Both the position numbers and the translations under genes were made by a program. The notes under the pieces are model-generated. The model was given only the letters and a program-made list of their open reading frames with translations. It was not told where the DNA came from and did no database searches. Of a DNA stretch of 26,645 nucleotides, positions 1-8,707 are shown piece after piece. The stretch is from JAABYT01 sp041581935 (GTDB taxonomy: Bacteria; Pseudomonadota; Gammaproteobacteria; HK1): assembly GCA_041581935.1 (NCBI GenBank), contig JBFICP010000014.1:1-26645 (forward strand), in the 5' to 3' direction. How positions within the stretch are numbered: position 1 is the stretch's first letter; every line of letters starts with the position of its first letter.

Positions 1-156
1 GCCGGCCTCGACAAGCGCATCATGATGGTGGGCCAGGTGGACAAGTTCGAGCTCTGGGACGAGTCGAGCTGGCACACGCGCCGTGAAGAGCTGTTGGGGG
101 GCGTGCCCCAGCTTCACGAGGAGCCCTCCGATGCCTTGCGCAACCTGGTTCTTTAG
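1..156 (+). CDS. mraZ: MraZ, C-terminal part (5' end outside window)
   Basis: The window opens inside this gene; 51 codons remain, ending in TAG. The readable end contains GLDKRIMMVGQ and KFELWDE, which match the second AbrB-like half of MraZ (family form: aGLdKrvmlvGqgnkFEiW). MraZ is a DNA-binding regulator normally encoded first in the dcw cluster and known in some bacteria to bind repeats in its own promoter. That promoter would lie left of the window, so its regulation cannot be judged here. The position directly before rsmH supports the call. The residual tail runs DALRNLVL, and nothing suggests a broken gene apart from the window edge. Confidence 0.9.
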   Translation, partial: AGLDKRIMMVGQVDKFELWDESSWHTRREELLGGVPQLHEEPSDALRNLVL

Positions 157-365
157 CCTGAATGTCTCACCGGCCCTTTACTGCGGCGGTCCAATGGCAC
201 GCCCTGCCTGGCCCTTTTCCTTGTATTGGCTCGGTCGGGATGCTCGACATAGTGTCGGCTACGCCTGCGCGTCCCGCGGTCGTCAATGTCGGAAAAAGGG
301 CCAGCCATGCCGCACCCTTGAACCGCCTCGCGACGTACGCCGGTGAGACATGCAGGCTACAGGAC
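157..365 (+). promoter_or_regulatory. Structured 209-nt gap between mraZ and rsmH
   Basis: No convincing gene lies here, although the rsmH frame stays open back to an ATG at 162. The stretch contains a long-range inverted repeat: CTGGCCCTTTTCC at 208-220 and GGAAAAAGGGCCAG at 291-304, complementary except for one extra A. Between the arms lies a small hairpin, CGACA-TAG-TGTCG at 245-257. It could be an mRNA leader structure, an internal promoter region or a processing site. I see no clear -35/-10 pair. In many relatives mraZ and rsmH are almost contiguous, so the gap is larger than expected. Confidence 0.45.
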
Positions 366-1307
366 ATGACCGACAGCAATGGCCAGGCACACACCCCGGT
401 TCTACTTGCGGAGGTCATCGACGGGCTGCACGTGCAGGCCGAGGGCATCTACATGGATTGCACCTTCGGGCGCGGTGGTCATACGCGCGCGATTCTCGAG
501 CGGCTCGGTCCGCGTGGGCGGGTGGTCGCCATCGATAGGGACCCCGCAGCCGTGACATCCGGCCGGGCACTGATGGCGGAAGATGCGCGAGTTCACGTCG
601 AGCATGCCAACTTCGATCGGGTGGCGGCGGTGGCCGCCGCGCACGCCGTGGCGGGGCGGGTCGACGGCATGCTTTTCGATCTCGGGGTCTCGTCGCCGCA
701 GCTCGACGACGCCGCGCGCGGATTCGGTTTTCGCGACGACGGACCGCTGGACATGCGCATGGACCCCAGCGTTGGCGAGAGCGCTGCCGAGTGGCTGGCG
801 CGCGCCGACGTCGACGACATCATTCGGGTGCTGCGCAGCTACGGCGAAGAGCGCCAAGCGAAACGCATTGCCCGAGCCATCGTCGCGGCACGTGCCGAGC
901 AGCCCATCGAGTCGACGCGGCAGCTCGCGAATGTGGTCGAGGCGGCACTCGGGCGCTCCGGGGGTCGCAGGCACCCGGCCACGCGAACCTTTCAAGCCAT
1001 TCGCATTCATGTCAACGCCGAGTTGGCCGCTCTCGACTCCGCGCTCGAGCAGGTGCCGGAGATCCTCGCCGTCGGAGGCCGGCTCGCGGTGGTGAGCTTC
1101 CACTCCCTCGAGGATCGCCGCGTGAAGCGCTTCATGCGGACGCGTTCACGGGCGCCGTCGGCGCCGAAGGGCATGCCGGTGGTCCCCGACGCACCGCCAC
1201 CGCCGTTTCGCATTGTCGGGCGCGCGATTCGTGCGAGTGCCGACGAGGTACGCGCCAATCCGCGCGCGCGCAGCGCGGTGCTTCGCGTCGCGGAACGCCG
1301 TGCATGA
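366..1307 (+). CDS. rsmH: 16S rRNA (cytosine-1402-N4)-methyltransferase RsmH
   Basis: RsmH (formerly MraW) N4-methylates C1402 of 16S rRNA using S-adenosylmethionine, tuning the ribosomal P site. I start at ATG 366, giving 313 residues, the E. coli length; the frame is open upstream but that stretch looks unlike the family. Seen in order: HTPVLLAEV near the N-terminus, the SAM loop FGRGGHT (about 34-40), AIDRDP (about 57-62), LFDLGVSSPQLD, the GPLDMRMD segment, TFQAIRIHVN and SFHSLEDRRVKRF near the C-terminus. A GCAGG at 352-356 is a plausible ribosome binding site. The TGA stop overlaps the ftsL ATG (ATGA), as expected for the conserved rsmH-ftsL pair. Confidence 0.97.
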   Translation: MTDSNGQAHTPVLLAEVIDGLHVQAEGIYMDCTFGRGGHTRAILERLGPRGRVVAIDRDPAAVTSGRALMAEDARVHVEHANFDRVAAVAAAHAVAGRVDGMLFDLGVSSPQLDDAARGFGFRDDGPLDMRMDPSVGESAAEWLARADVDDIIRVLRSYGEERQAKRIARAIVAARAEQPIESTRQLANVVEAALGRSGGRRHPATRTFQAIRIHVNAELAALDSALEQVPEILAVGGRLAVVSFHSLEDRRVKRFMRTRSRAPSAPKGMPVVPDAPPPPFRIVGRAIRASADEVRANPRARSAVLRVAERRA

Positions 1308-1573
1308 GCAGACGCCTGCTACTGAACGTGGTGCTCGGAGTGGCGTTGTTCGCATCTGCGGTGACAACGGTATACGTGCAGCACCATCGGCGCATGCAGT
1401 TTGTAGAGCTGCGCAAGCTCGAGCGCGAGCGCGACAGGCTGCAGGTGGAGTGGGGACAGTTGAAGCTCGAGCAAAGTACCTGGGCTACCCACGAGCGCAT
1501 CGAGCGCCTCGCGCTCGAGAAGCTCGATCTGCACATGCCACCGGCCACCGAGGTCGTGGTGGTGAGACCGTGA
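1304..1573 (+). CDS. ftsL: Cell division protein FtsL
   Basis: Small bitopic division protein of 89 residues. A short cytoplasmic N-terminus (MSRR) leads into one membrane segment at about 5-25. A periplasmic coiled coil follows at about 33-75, with regularly spaced leucines and many charged residues (LRKLERERDRLQ). FtsL forms a complex with FtsB and FtsQ that activates the FtsW-FtsI synthase at the septum. Sequence conservation in this family is low, so the call rests on size, topology and position between rsmH and ftsI. The ATG overlaps the rsmH stop. FtsB is not encoded in the window and usually lies elsewhere. Confidence 0.93.
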   Translation: MSRRLLLNVVLGVALFASAVTTVYVQHHRRMQFVELRKLERERDRLQVEWGQLKLEQSTWATHERIERLALEKLDLHMPPATEVVVVRP

Positions 1574-1583
1574 GAGGCTGTGC

Positions 1584-3362
1584 GTGAACGACGCGAGCAC
1601 ACCGCAGTTCCGGGGCCGTCGGCTCGTGGTCAGGATGCTCCTGATCGCGGTCACCGGTGGGCTGTTGTGGCGCGTGGTGGATCTGCAACATACCGAGAAA
1701 GCATTCCTGATCGGTCAGGGCGATGCGCGTCATCTGCGCGTGATGGAAATTCCCGCTCACCGTGGAAAGATCCTCGATCGCAACGGTGAGCCGCTGGCCA
1801 TCTCGACGCCGGTGGATTCCGTATGGGCGAATCCCGGTGAGCTGGTCGCGGCAACGGATCGTTGGTCCGAGCTGCGGCAGCTGCTCGGACTCGATCTCAA
1901 GCACCTCGAGCGCCTGCTCGCGGAACGTCGCGAGCGCGCGTTCGTCTACCTGAAGCGCCACGTGGCACCGCACCTGGCGGCCAAGGTGCGCGAGGCCGGC
2001 ATCCCCGGTGTGTACCTGCAGCGCGAGTATCGCCGCTACTACCCGCTCGGCGAGGTCGCTGCGCACGTGGTGGGGTTCACCGATGTCGACGACAATGGTC
2101 AGGAAGGCATTGAGCTCGCCTTTGAAGAGCGCCTGCGCGGGGTCGCCGGGGCACGCCGAGTGTTGCGCGATCGCCTGGGTCGCATCGTCGAGGAAGTCGA
2201 GAGTATCCGCGCGCCGAAGGCCGGCAGTGATCTGAGCTTGAGCCTCGACACTCGCATTCAGTACCTTGCTTACCGCGCGTTGCTCGGAGCGGTCCAACGT
2301 CACAAGGCCCGCGGTGGCTCGGTGGTGGTTCTGGAGGCGCGAACCGGTGAGGTGCTGGCGATGGTCAACCAGCCCGCCTACAACCCCAACAATCGCGCAG
2401 ACCGCGTGAGCGCGCGCTACCGCAATCGCGCGGTCACCGATGTATTCGAGCCGGGTTCGACCATCAAGCCGTTCACCATCGGTTCGGCACTGGAAAGTGG
2501 GCTCTTTCAGGTGAAGTCCACCGTCGACACGCGCCCCGGCAACCTCAAAATCGGCAAGTACATGGTGCGGGATCTGCGCAACTACGGAATCATCGATCTG
2601 ACCACGGTGATTCAGAAATCCAGCAACGTCGGGGCGACGCGTCTGGCGCTCGCGCTCGAGCCGCGACAGCTCTGGCAGACCTTTACCCGCGTCGGCTTCG
2701 GCTCCGGCACCGGCAGTGGTTTTCCCGGCGAGGCCGAAGGTGTGCTGACCCACTACTTCGACTGGGGCACGATTCACCGCGCGACCCTTTCATTCGGTTA
2801 CGGTTTGTCGGTGAGCCCTCTGCAGCTCGCACAGGCCTATTCGGTGATCGCCAATGACGGGCGCTTCGTGCGCGTATCGATGCAGCGGATTGAGAACCCG
2901 GTGCAAGGCGTGCCCGTCATGCGCCGCTCGACCGCACGATCACTGCGCGACATGCTCGAGACGGTCGTCGGACCGAATGGCACGGCGCAGCGCGCGCGGG
3001 TGACCGGTTACCGGATCGGTGGCAAGACGGGCACGGTCAAGAAGTCCATTAGCGGCGGCTATGCCGAGAATCGCTACAAGGCCATTTTCGCGGGCATGGC
3101 GCCCATCAGCGAGCCGCGACTCGTGGTGGTGGTCGTCGTCGACGAACCGGGCGGCGAGGAATACTACGGCGGCCAAGTCGCCGCGCCGGTGTATGCGGAA
3201 ATCATGGCGCGCACCATGCGCGTGCTGGGCGTGCCGCCCGACGATCCGAATCTGACCGGACGCCGCGTGGATTTCGGTCCGGCGCCCGCCAACGGGAACC
3301 GCTGGGCCTACGCGCCAAACGCGGTGCCGGCATCGATGACCCGCGCCGGGGTGGTGCGATGA
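1584..3362 (+). CDS. ftsI: Septal peptidoglycan transpeptidase FtsI (PBP3)
   Basis: Class B penicillin-binding protein of 592 residues that crosslinks septal peptidoglycan together with FtsW; it is the beta-lactam target called PBP3. It starts with GTG at 1584, with GAGAGG at 1572-1577 as ribosome binding site. One membrane anchor lies at about 15-33, followed by a dimerisation/pedestal region containing HRGKILDRNGEPLA. The transpeptidase active site is complete: nucleophile S292 in GSTIKPF, SSN at 346-348, and KTGT at 481-484. The length is close to E. coli FtsI (588). It lies 10 nt after ftsL, and its stop overlaps the murE start. Confidence 0.97.
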   Translation: MNDASTPQFRGRRLVVRMLLIAVTGGLLWRVVDLQHTEKAFLIGQGDARHLRVMEIPAHRGKILDRNGEPLAISTPVDSVWANPGELVAATDRWSELRQLLGLDLKHLERLLAERRERAFVYLKRHVAPHLAAKVREAGIPGVYLQREYRRYYPLGEVAAHVVGFTDVDDNGQEGIELAFEERLRGVAGARRVLRDRLGRIVEEVESIRAPKAGSDLSLSLDTRIQYLAYRALLGAVQRHKARGGSVVVLEARTGEVLAMVNQPAYNPNNRADRVSARYRNRAVTDVFEPGSTIKPFTIGSALESGLFQVKSTVDTRPGNLKIGKYMVRDLRNYGIIDLTTVIQKSSNVGATRLALALEPRQLWQTFTRVGFGSGTGSGFPGEAEGVLTHYFDWGTIHRATLSFGYGLSVSPLQLAQAYSVIANDGRFVRVSMQRIENPVQGVPVMRRSTARSLRDMLETVVGPNGTAQRARVTGYRIGGKTGTVKKSISGGYAENRYKAIFAGMAPISEPRLVVVVVVDEPGGEEYYGGQVAAPVYAEIMARTMRVLGVPPDDPNLTGRRVDFGPAPANGNRWAYAPNAVPASMTRAGVVR

Positions 3363-4900
3363 TGGCCGCCGAGCGTCTCTCGACCAGCTGGCGGCTCGCG
3401 GGCTTGCTGGACGCCATAGTCGATGTGCCCGAGGCGCTCGACGTGCCGGTTACCGGGCTCGGCACCGACAGCCGATCGCTGAAAGCGGGCGACGTTTTTT
3501 TCGCCCGGCGTGGCGCCACCACCGACGGTGCGCTCTATGTCGATGCCGCCGTGCGTGCCGGTGCAGCGGCGCTGGTGTGCGAGGGCGACCCGGGCTGCCA
3601 CATGCGCCCCGACGGCGTTGTGGAGGTGCGCGTCGCCGATGTCGTCGCCGCGATTGGCGTTGCGGCGGATCGCTTCTATGGCCATCCGTCACGAGACCTG
3701 GAGGTCGTCGGTGTCACCGGCACCAACGGCAAAACGTCGGTTGCGCATTTCGTTGCCGCCGCACTGAGCGCCGAGCATGGGAATCCCTGTGGCGTTCTCG
3801 GCACGCTCGGCCACGGCATGCACGGTGCACTGCGACCGTCGACACTCACCACACCTGACGCCATCGCGGTGCACCTGGAGCTGGCGGCGCTGCGAGCGGC
3901 GGGTGTCGGGCGGGCCATCATGGAAGTATCTTCGCATGCGCTCGACCAGGGACGCGTGGCCGGGGTTGTTTTCGATGGTGCGGTATTCACCAACCTGACC
4001 CGCGACCACCTGGATTACCACGGCGGCATGCCGGCCTACGCCGAGGCCAAGCGCAAGCTGTTCGATTACCCGGGGCTGCGTTTCGCGATCATCAACGCCG
4101 ATGATGCGTTCGGCGCGCAGCTGCTCGCGGACGAGCGCGCCGGTGTGCGCAGGGTCGCCTACGGCATCGATGTCGAGGGCGGCGCAACGCCGGCAGGCAA
4201 CTACCGGGAGTCGCTGCGCGCGCAGATCGTGCATGCGCGGTCGGGTCGTGCGCGCGCCAGCGACCTGGCGTTGTCGATACGCGGCTCGTTCGGTGAGGGG
4301 CGACTCGAGAGCGGACTCATCGGACACTTCAATGCCTACAATCTGCTCGCGGCGCTGGCGGTGCTGGTGTGCATGGACGTGCCCTTCACATCGGCGTTGC
4401 GCCATCTCGCCCGCGTGGAGGCACCGCCCGGGCGCATGCAGCGTTTCGGCGGAGCCGATGGGCTGCCCCTGGTGGTGGTGGACTACTCGCATACTCCGGA
4501 CTCGCTGTCACGCGCGCTGGAGACCCTTCGTGCACGCTGCCGCGATCGACTGTGGTGCGTGTTCGGCGCCGGCGGCGATCGCGACCGTGGCAAGCGCCCG
4601 ATGATGGGCGCGGCGGCCGCTGCCCATGCCGATGTCATCGTGCTCACCGACGACAATCCACGCAGCGAGGACGGCGACCGCATCGTCGCCGACATTCGAT
4701 CGGGTATCCCGGATGAATCAAGCGTCCATGTCGAGCGCGACCGAAGCGCAGCGATCGCAATGGCCGTGTCCGACGCCGGTCCCGGCGATGTGGTGCTGGT
4801 AGCGGGCAAGGGTCACGAGAACTACCAGGAGTCCCAGGGACGACGCCGTCCGTTCAGTGACGCGGCGGCAGTGCGCGCAGCCCTGGAAGCGCGCAGGTGA
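3359..4900 (+). CDS. murE: UDP-MurNAc-L-Ala-D-Glu:meso-diaminopimelate ligase MurE
   Basis: Cytoplasmic ATP-dependent ligase that adds the third stem-peptide residue to UDP-MurNAc-L-Ala-D-Glu; 513 residues. The N-terminal UDP-binding domain contains GLGTDSRSL. The ATP-binding domain has TGTNGKT at 120-126, TTPDA and EVSSHALDQGR. The C-terminal domain carries DNPR at 432-435, the known signature for meso-diaminopimelate rather than lysine, and GKGHENYQ. The start is ambiguous between ATG 3359, overlapping the ftsI stop, and the adjoining ATG 3362. The stop overlaps the murF GTG. Confidence 0.97.
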   Translation: MMAAERLSTSWRLAGLLDAIVDVPEALDVPVTGLGTDSRSLKAGDVFFARRGATTDGALYVDAAVRAGAAALVCEGDPGCHMRPDGVVEVRVADVVAAIGVAADRFYGHPSRDLEVVGVTGTNGKTSVAHFVAAALSAEHGNPCGVLGTLGHGMHGALRPSTLTTPDAIAVHLELAALRAAGVGRAIMEVSSHALDQGRVAGVVFDGAVFTNLTRDHLDYHGGMPAYAEAKRKLFDYPGLRFAIINADDAFGAQLLADERAGVRRVAYGIDVEGGATPAGNYRESLRAQIVHARSGRARASDLALSIRGSFGEGRLESGLIGHFNAYNLLAALAVLVCMDVPFTSALRHLARVEAPPGRMQRFGGADGLPLVVVDYSHTPDSLSRALETLRARCRDRLWCVFGAGGDRDRGKRPMMGAAAAAHADVIVLTDDNPRSEDGDRIVADIRSGIPDESSVHVERDRSAAIAMAVSDAGPGDVVLVAGKGHENYQESQGRRRPFSDAAAVRAALEARR

Positions 4901-6237
4901 TACGCATGCAGGTGGCCGAAGCAGCAGCAGCATTGCAGGCGCAATGCTCTGATGGTACGAGGGAGTTTCTCGGTTGCAGCACCGACTCGCGCACCCTCGA
5001 GCGGGAACAGCTGTTCGTTGCCCTCGAGGGGCCGAATCATGACGGCCACGCGCACGTGGTCGAGGCCGAACGACGTGGTGCCGCCGCGGCAATGGTCTCG
5101 CGCGCCGTGGATGCTTCCGTGCCGATGATCCGGGTCGCCGACACCCTCGAGGCCCTCGGCCGGCTCGCTGCTCACTGGCGGGATCGCTTCGAGTTGCCGG
5201 TCATCGGCGTGACCGGCAGCAACGGCAAGACCACGGTCAAGGAAATGCTTGCCGCTATCCTGCGTGCCGGTGCTCCGGTGCTCGCCACGCGCGGCAATCT
5301 GAACAACGAGATCGGTTTGCCGCTCACACTGATGGAACTCGGCGCTGAGCATCGTCTGGCGGTAATCGAGATGGGCGCCAACCATCCCGGTGAAATTGCG
5401 CGCCTTGCGCGCCTTGCGCGTCCGCAGGTCGGCGTCATCACCCAATGCGCACCCGCGCATCTGGAAGGATTCGGCAGCATCGAGGGTGTGGCGCGGGCCA
5501 AGGGCGAGTTGCTTGCGAATCTCGACGCCGACGGTACCGCGGTCATCAATGCGGACGATGCATACGCGGCGCTGTGGCGAAGCCTGGCCGGATCGCGCCG
5601 CCGCGTCGAGTTCGCCATCGATACGGCGGCCGACGTGCGCGCTTCCTGGCGCCAGGAGAAATCCGGCAGTCACATCGAGCTCGCGACCCCTGCCGGTGCC
5701 ATCGAGCTGAATCTCGCATTGCCCGGGCGGCACAATGTCGCCAATGCCGCCGCCGCCGCCGCTGCCGCGCTCGCCGTCGGCGCGACACCGCGAGCCATCG
5801 CCAGCGGCCTCGAGAGCATGCGACCGGTGCCAGGACGCCTGGAAGTGAAGCTCATCGGCGGCGGCGTATGCCTGATCGACGACACTTATAACGCCAATCC
5901 GGCCTCCCTGGCAGCGGCGCTGGAAGTTCTCGCGGGTTTTCCCGGGCATCACTGGCTGGTGCTCGGCGATATGGCCGAGCTCGGCGAGGATGCGTCGGAT
6001 TATCATCGGCGCGCGGCCGAGCTCGTGCGCCGGCACGGCGTGCAATGCCTGTTGACAGTAGGCGAGCTCAGTCGCCTCACGACGGCGGGTTTCGGCGCGA
6101 GCGCGCGCCACTTCGCGTCGACAGACGAATTGATCGCGTTTCTCAAAGAATCTCTCGAGCCGCAGACCACGGTGCTCATTAAAGGATCGCGCTCCATGGG
6201 TCTCGAACGCGTCGTTGCGGCGCTCGTGGAGGCGTGA
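4897..6237 (+). CDS. murF: UDP-MurNAc-tripeptide:D-Ala-D-Ala ligase MurF
   Basis: Adds the D-Ala-D-Ala dipeptide to UDP-MurNAc-tripeptide, completing the pentapeptide precursor. Motifs seen: STDSRTLE in the N-terminal domain, the P-loop GSNGKTT with K111, EMGANHPGEI, HNVANA, DDTYNANPAS, LGDMAELG and KGSRSMGLERV near the C-terminus. The start may be GTG 4897, overlapping the murE stop, with GGAAG at 4885-4889 in front. ATG 4906, three codons later, is the alternative, with AGGTGA at 4895-4900. Its substrate D-Ala-D-Ala needs a Ddl ligase, which is not encoded in this window. Confidence 0.96.
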   Translation: MIRMQVAEAAAALQAQCSDGTREFLGCSTDSRTLEREQLFVALEGPNHDGHAHVVEAERRGAAAAMVSRAVDASVPMIRVADTLEALGRLAAHWRDRFELPVIGVTGSNGKTTVKEMLAAILRAGAPVLATRGNLNNEIGLPLTLMELGAEHRLAVIEMGANHPGEIARLARLARPQVGVITQCAPAHLEGFGSIEGVARAKGELLANLDADGTAVINADDAYAALWRSLAGSRRRVEFAIDTAADVRASWRQEKSGSHIELATPAGAIELNLALPGRHNVANAAAAAAAALAVGATPRAIASGLESMRPVPGRLEVKLIGGGVCLIDDTYNANPASLAAALEVLAGFPGHHWLVLGDMAELGEDASDYHRRAAELVRRHGVQCLLTVGELSRLTTAGFGASARHFASTDELIAFLKESLEPQTTVLIKGSRSMGLERVVAALVEA

Positions 6238-6240
6238 ACC

Positions 6241-7323
6241 ATGCTGTTGCAGTTAACCGAGTACCTGGGTCAGTTTCACAGCGGATTCGGCGTCTTCCAG
6301 TACCTGACTCTTCGCGCCATTCTCGGCGCGCTGACGGCGTTGACCATCTCGTTGATCGTGGGGCCGTCCATGATTCGGCGTCTGAGCAAGTTTCAGATCG
6401 GGCAGACGGTGCGCGACGATGGACCCGAGTCGCACATCGCCAAAGCAGGCACTCCCACCATGGGTGGTTCCCTGATTCTTGTCGCCATCGCCACCAGCAC
6501 GATCTTCTGGTCGGACTTGAGCAATCGGTTCGTCTGGGTGGTGTTGATCGTGACGCTGCTTTTCGGCGCCATCGGTTGGGTGGACGACTACAAGAAGCTC
6601 GTCAAAGGCGACCCGGAAGGCCTGCGCGCGCGTTACAAGTACTTCTGGCAATCGCTGATCGGTCTTGCATGCGCACTATTCCTCTATCACACCGCAACCT
6701 ACCCCGCAGAGACGCAATTGATCGTGCCGTTTTTCAAAGACGTCGCCATCGAGCTCGGTTGGTTTTTCGTGCTGCTCACGTACTTCGTAATCGTTGGTTC
6801 GAGCAACGCGGTCAATCTCACCGACGGTCTCGATGGTCTCGCGATTCTTCCAACCGTGATGGTGTCGGGTGCACTTGCGATCTTCGCTTACGTAGCCGGC
6901 AACTTCTCTTTCGCGAGCTATCTGGGATTTCCATATATCGCCGGAGTGGGAGAAGTCGTGGTTTTCTGCGGCGCAATTGTCGGCGCGGGGCTCGGGTTTC
7001 TCTGGTTCAACACCTATCCGGCGCAGGTTTTCATGGGCGATATCGGGGCATTGGCCCTCGGCGCGGCCCTCGGCGTGGTCGCCGTGGTCACGCGCCAGGA
7101 GCTGGTGCTTTTGATTATGGGCGGTGTGTTTGTGATGGAGACCGTGTCGGTGATTCTACAGGTCGCGTCATTCAAGCTGACCGGCAAGCGCATTTTCCGC
7201 ATGGCTCCGCTGCATCATCACTTCGAGCTCAAGGGCTGGCCGGAATCGCGGGTCATCGTGCGCTTCTGGGTCATCACGATGATTCTCGTGATGGTCGGGC
7301 TCGCGACGCTGAAGATTCGCTGA
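6241..7323 (+). CDS. mraY: Phospho-MurNAc-pentapeptide translocase MraY
   Basis: Polytopic inner-membrane enzyme that transfers phospho-MurNAc-pentapeptide onto undecaprenyl phosphate, forming lipid I. The protein has 360 residues, the E. coli length, with about ten hydrophobic segments. Catalytic landmarks fall at the E. coli numbers: D115-D116 in VDDYKK and D267 in MGDIGALALG. NLTDGLDGL and HHHFELKGWPES are also present, the latter forming the conserved histidine cluster near the C-terminus. A strong GGAGG at 6228-6232 precedes the ATG by 8 nt. The gene begins 3 nt after murF. Confidence 0.98.
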   Translation: MLLQLTEYLGQFHSGFGVFQYLTLRAILGALTALTISLIVGPSMIRRLSKFQIGQTVRDDGPESHIAKAGTPTMGGSLILVAIATSTIFWSDLSNRFVWVVLIVTLLFGAIGWVDDYKKLVKGDPEGLRARYKYFWQSLIGLACALFLYHTATYPAETQLIVPFFKDVAIELGWFFVLLTYFVIVGSSNAVNLTDGLDGLAILPTVMVSGALAIFAYVAGNFSFASYLGFPYIAGVGEVVVFCGAIVGAGLGFLWFNTYPAQVFMGDIGALALGAALGVVAVVTRQELVLLIMGGVFVMETVSVILQVASFKLTGKRIFRMAPLHHHFELKGWPESRVIVRFWVITMILVMVGLATLKIR

Positions 7324-7342
7324 ACCGAAACGATTGCGCGAC

Positions 7343-8707
7343 ATGATTGAGCAACGGCAACGATCGCAGCACGACACCGCGACCTTGGTGGTGGGGCTCG
7401 GGAAAACGGGGCTTTCATGCGTGCGTCACTTGAGAGGACTCGGCCGGCGCGTCACAGCGGTAGACAGCCGAACCGCGCCACCCGAGCTCGATACCGTCTG
7501 CGAGGAGTTTCCGGAAGTGCGGGTGACGCTCGGCGGATTTCCCCGGCGAGTCTTCGAGGGTGTCGACGATATCGTGGTAAGCCCGGGTGTGTCGCTCGCA
7601 GAACCTGCAATCAAGCGTGCACTGGACGAACACGTTCCGGTGTGCGGAGACATCGAGCTGTTCGCGCGCGCCGTCGGCGCGACCCCGGTGGTGGCCATCA
7701 CCGGCTCCAATGGCAAGAGCACGGTGACGACGATGGTTGCCGACATGCTGCGCACCGACGGCCGGCGCGTCGGCGTTGGCGGCAATCTCGGCATGCCGGC
7801 GCTTTCCCTGCTGCAAGGCGAACGCCCGGAGGTGTACGTGCTGGAGCTCTCGAGCTTTCAGCTCGAAACCACCGAGTCCCTGGAACCGAGGGTTGCTGCG
7901 CTCCTCAACGTGAGCGCCGACCACATGGATCGGTATGCCGATGTCGACGAGTACGCGCGCGTCAAGGCGCGTATTTTCGCCGGTCGTGGTGCCATGGTGT
8001 TGAATCGTGATGACCCGAGAGTCGCTGCCTTGGCGAGGAGCGATCGCCAGGTGATCTTCTACACGCTCGACACGCCCGGGCCGGACGAGTTCGGTGTGCG
8101 TCGCGTTGATGATCGCGAATTTCTGTGTGCGGGTGAGGCGCCCGTGATTGCCGCCGACGCGCTTGCGGTCGTGGGCCGGCACAATGTCGCCAACGCGCTC
8201 GCGGCCATGGCCATTGCAAGCGTGCTTGGTGTCTCCCACGATGCCATGGCGCGCGTGCTCGAGCGCTTTCGCGGTCTTGCCCATCGTTGCCAGCTGGTCG
8301 CCGAAGCCGACGGGGTCCGCTGGTACGACGATTCGAAGGCCACCAACGTGGGCGCGGCGGTGGCGGCCATCCGTGGCCTCGGTGCTGCAGGTCCGTTGAT
8401 ACTCATCGCCGGCGGTGATTCAAAGGGCGCGGACTTTTCCGCCCTCGAGGCGCCGATTCGCGCGCACGTGCGACTCGCGCTTCTTATCGGCCGCGACGCC
8501 GCGCGTATCGCCGCGGTGGCCGACGGCGTCGTCGAAACCCGCCGCGTCGATAGTATGGCCGAGGCTGTTGAAATCGCCCACGAGCGCGCGCTGCCCGGCG
8601 ACGGTGTGTTGCTGGCGCCCGCCTGCGCGAGCTTCGACATGTATGCGAACTTCGAGGCGCGCGGCGACGCGTTCGTCTCCGAGGTTCGCCGAGTGCTGTC
8701 GGCATGA
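7343..8707 (+). CDS. murD: UDP-MurNAc-L-Ala:D-glutamate ligase MurD
   Basis: Cytoplasmic ligase adding D-glutamate to UDP-MurNAc-L-alanine. The N-terminal nucleotide-sugar fold opens with LVVGLGKTGLSC. The ATP P-loop is GSNGKST with K125. LELSSFQLETT, NVSADHMDRY and HNVANALAA follow, then WYDDSKATNVGA and APACASFDMYANFEARGDAF in the C-terminal domain. I choose ATG 7343 (454 residues); a TTG at 7334 in the same frame is possible, and neither has a strong ribosome binding site. There is a 19-nt gap after mraY, and the stop overlaps the ftsW ATG. Confidence 0.96.
   Translation: MIEQRQRSQHDTATLVVGLGKTGLSCVRHLRGLGRRVTAVDSRTAPPELDTVCEEFPEVRVTLGGFPRRVFEGVDDIVVSPGVSLAEPAIKRALDEHVPVCGDIELFARAVGATPVVAITGSNGKSTVTTMVADMLRTDGRRVGVGGNLGMPALSLLQGERPEVYVLELSSFQLETTESLEPRVAALLNVSADHMDRYADVDEYARVKARIFAGRGAMVLNRDDPRVAALARSDRQVIFYTLDTPGPDEFGVRRVDDREFLCAGEAPVIAADALAVVGRHNVANALAAMAIASVLGVSHDAMARVLERFRGLAHRCQLVAEADGVRWYDDSKATNVGAAVAAIRGLGAAGPLILIAGGDSKGADFSALEAPIRAHVRLALLIGRDAARIAAVADGVVETRRVDSMAEAVEIAHERALPGDGVLLAPACASFDMYANFEARGDAFVSEVRRVLSA

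Noticed and set aside
162..365. 68-residue N-terminal extension of RsmH from ATG 162
   Set aside because: From ATG 366 the protein has the E. coli length and begins just before the conserved HTPVLL motif. The extension looks unlike any RsmH and sits over an inverted repeat.
1485..2777. 430-codon minus-strand open frame over ftsI, and a similar one at 4822-6111 over murF
   Set aside because: Both mirror well-conserved genes and show no domain of their own.
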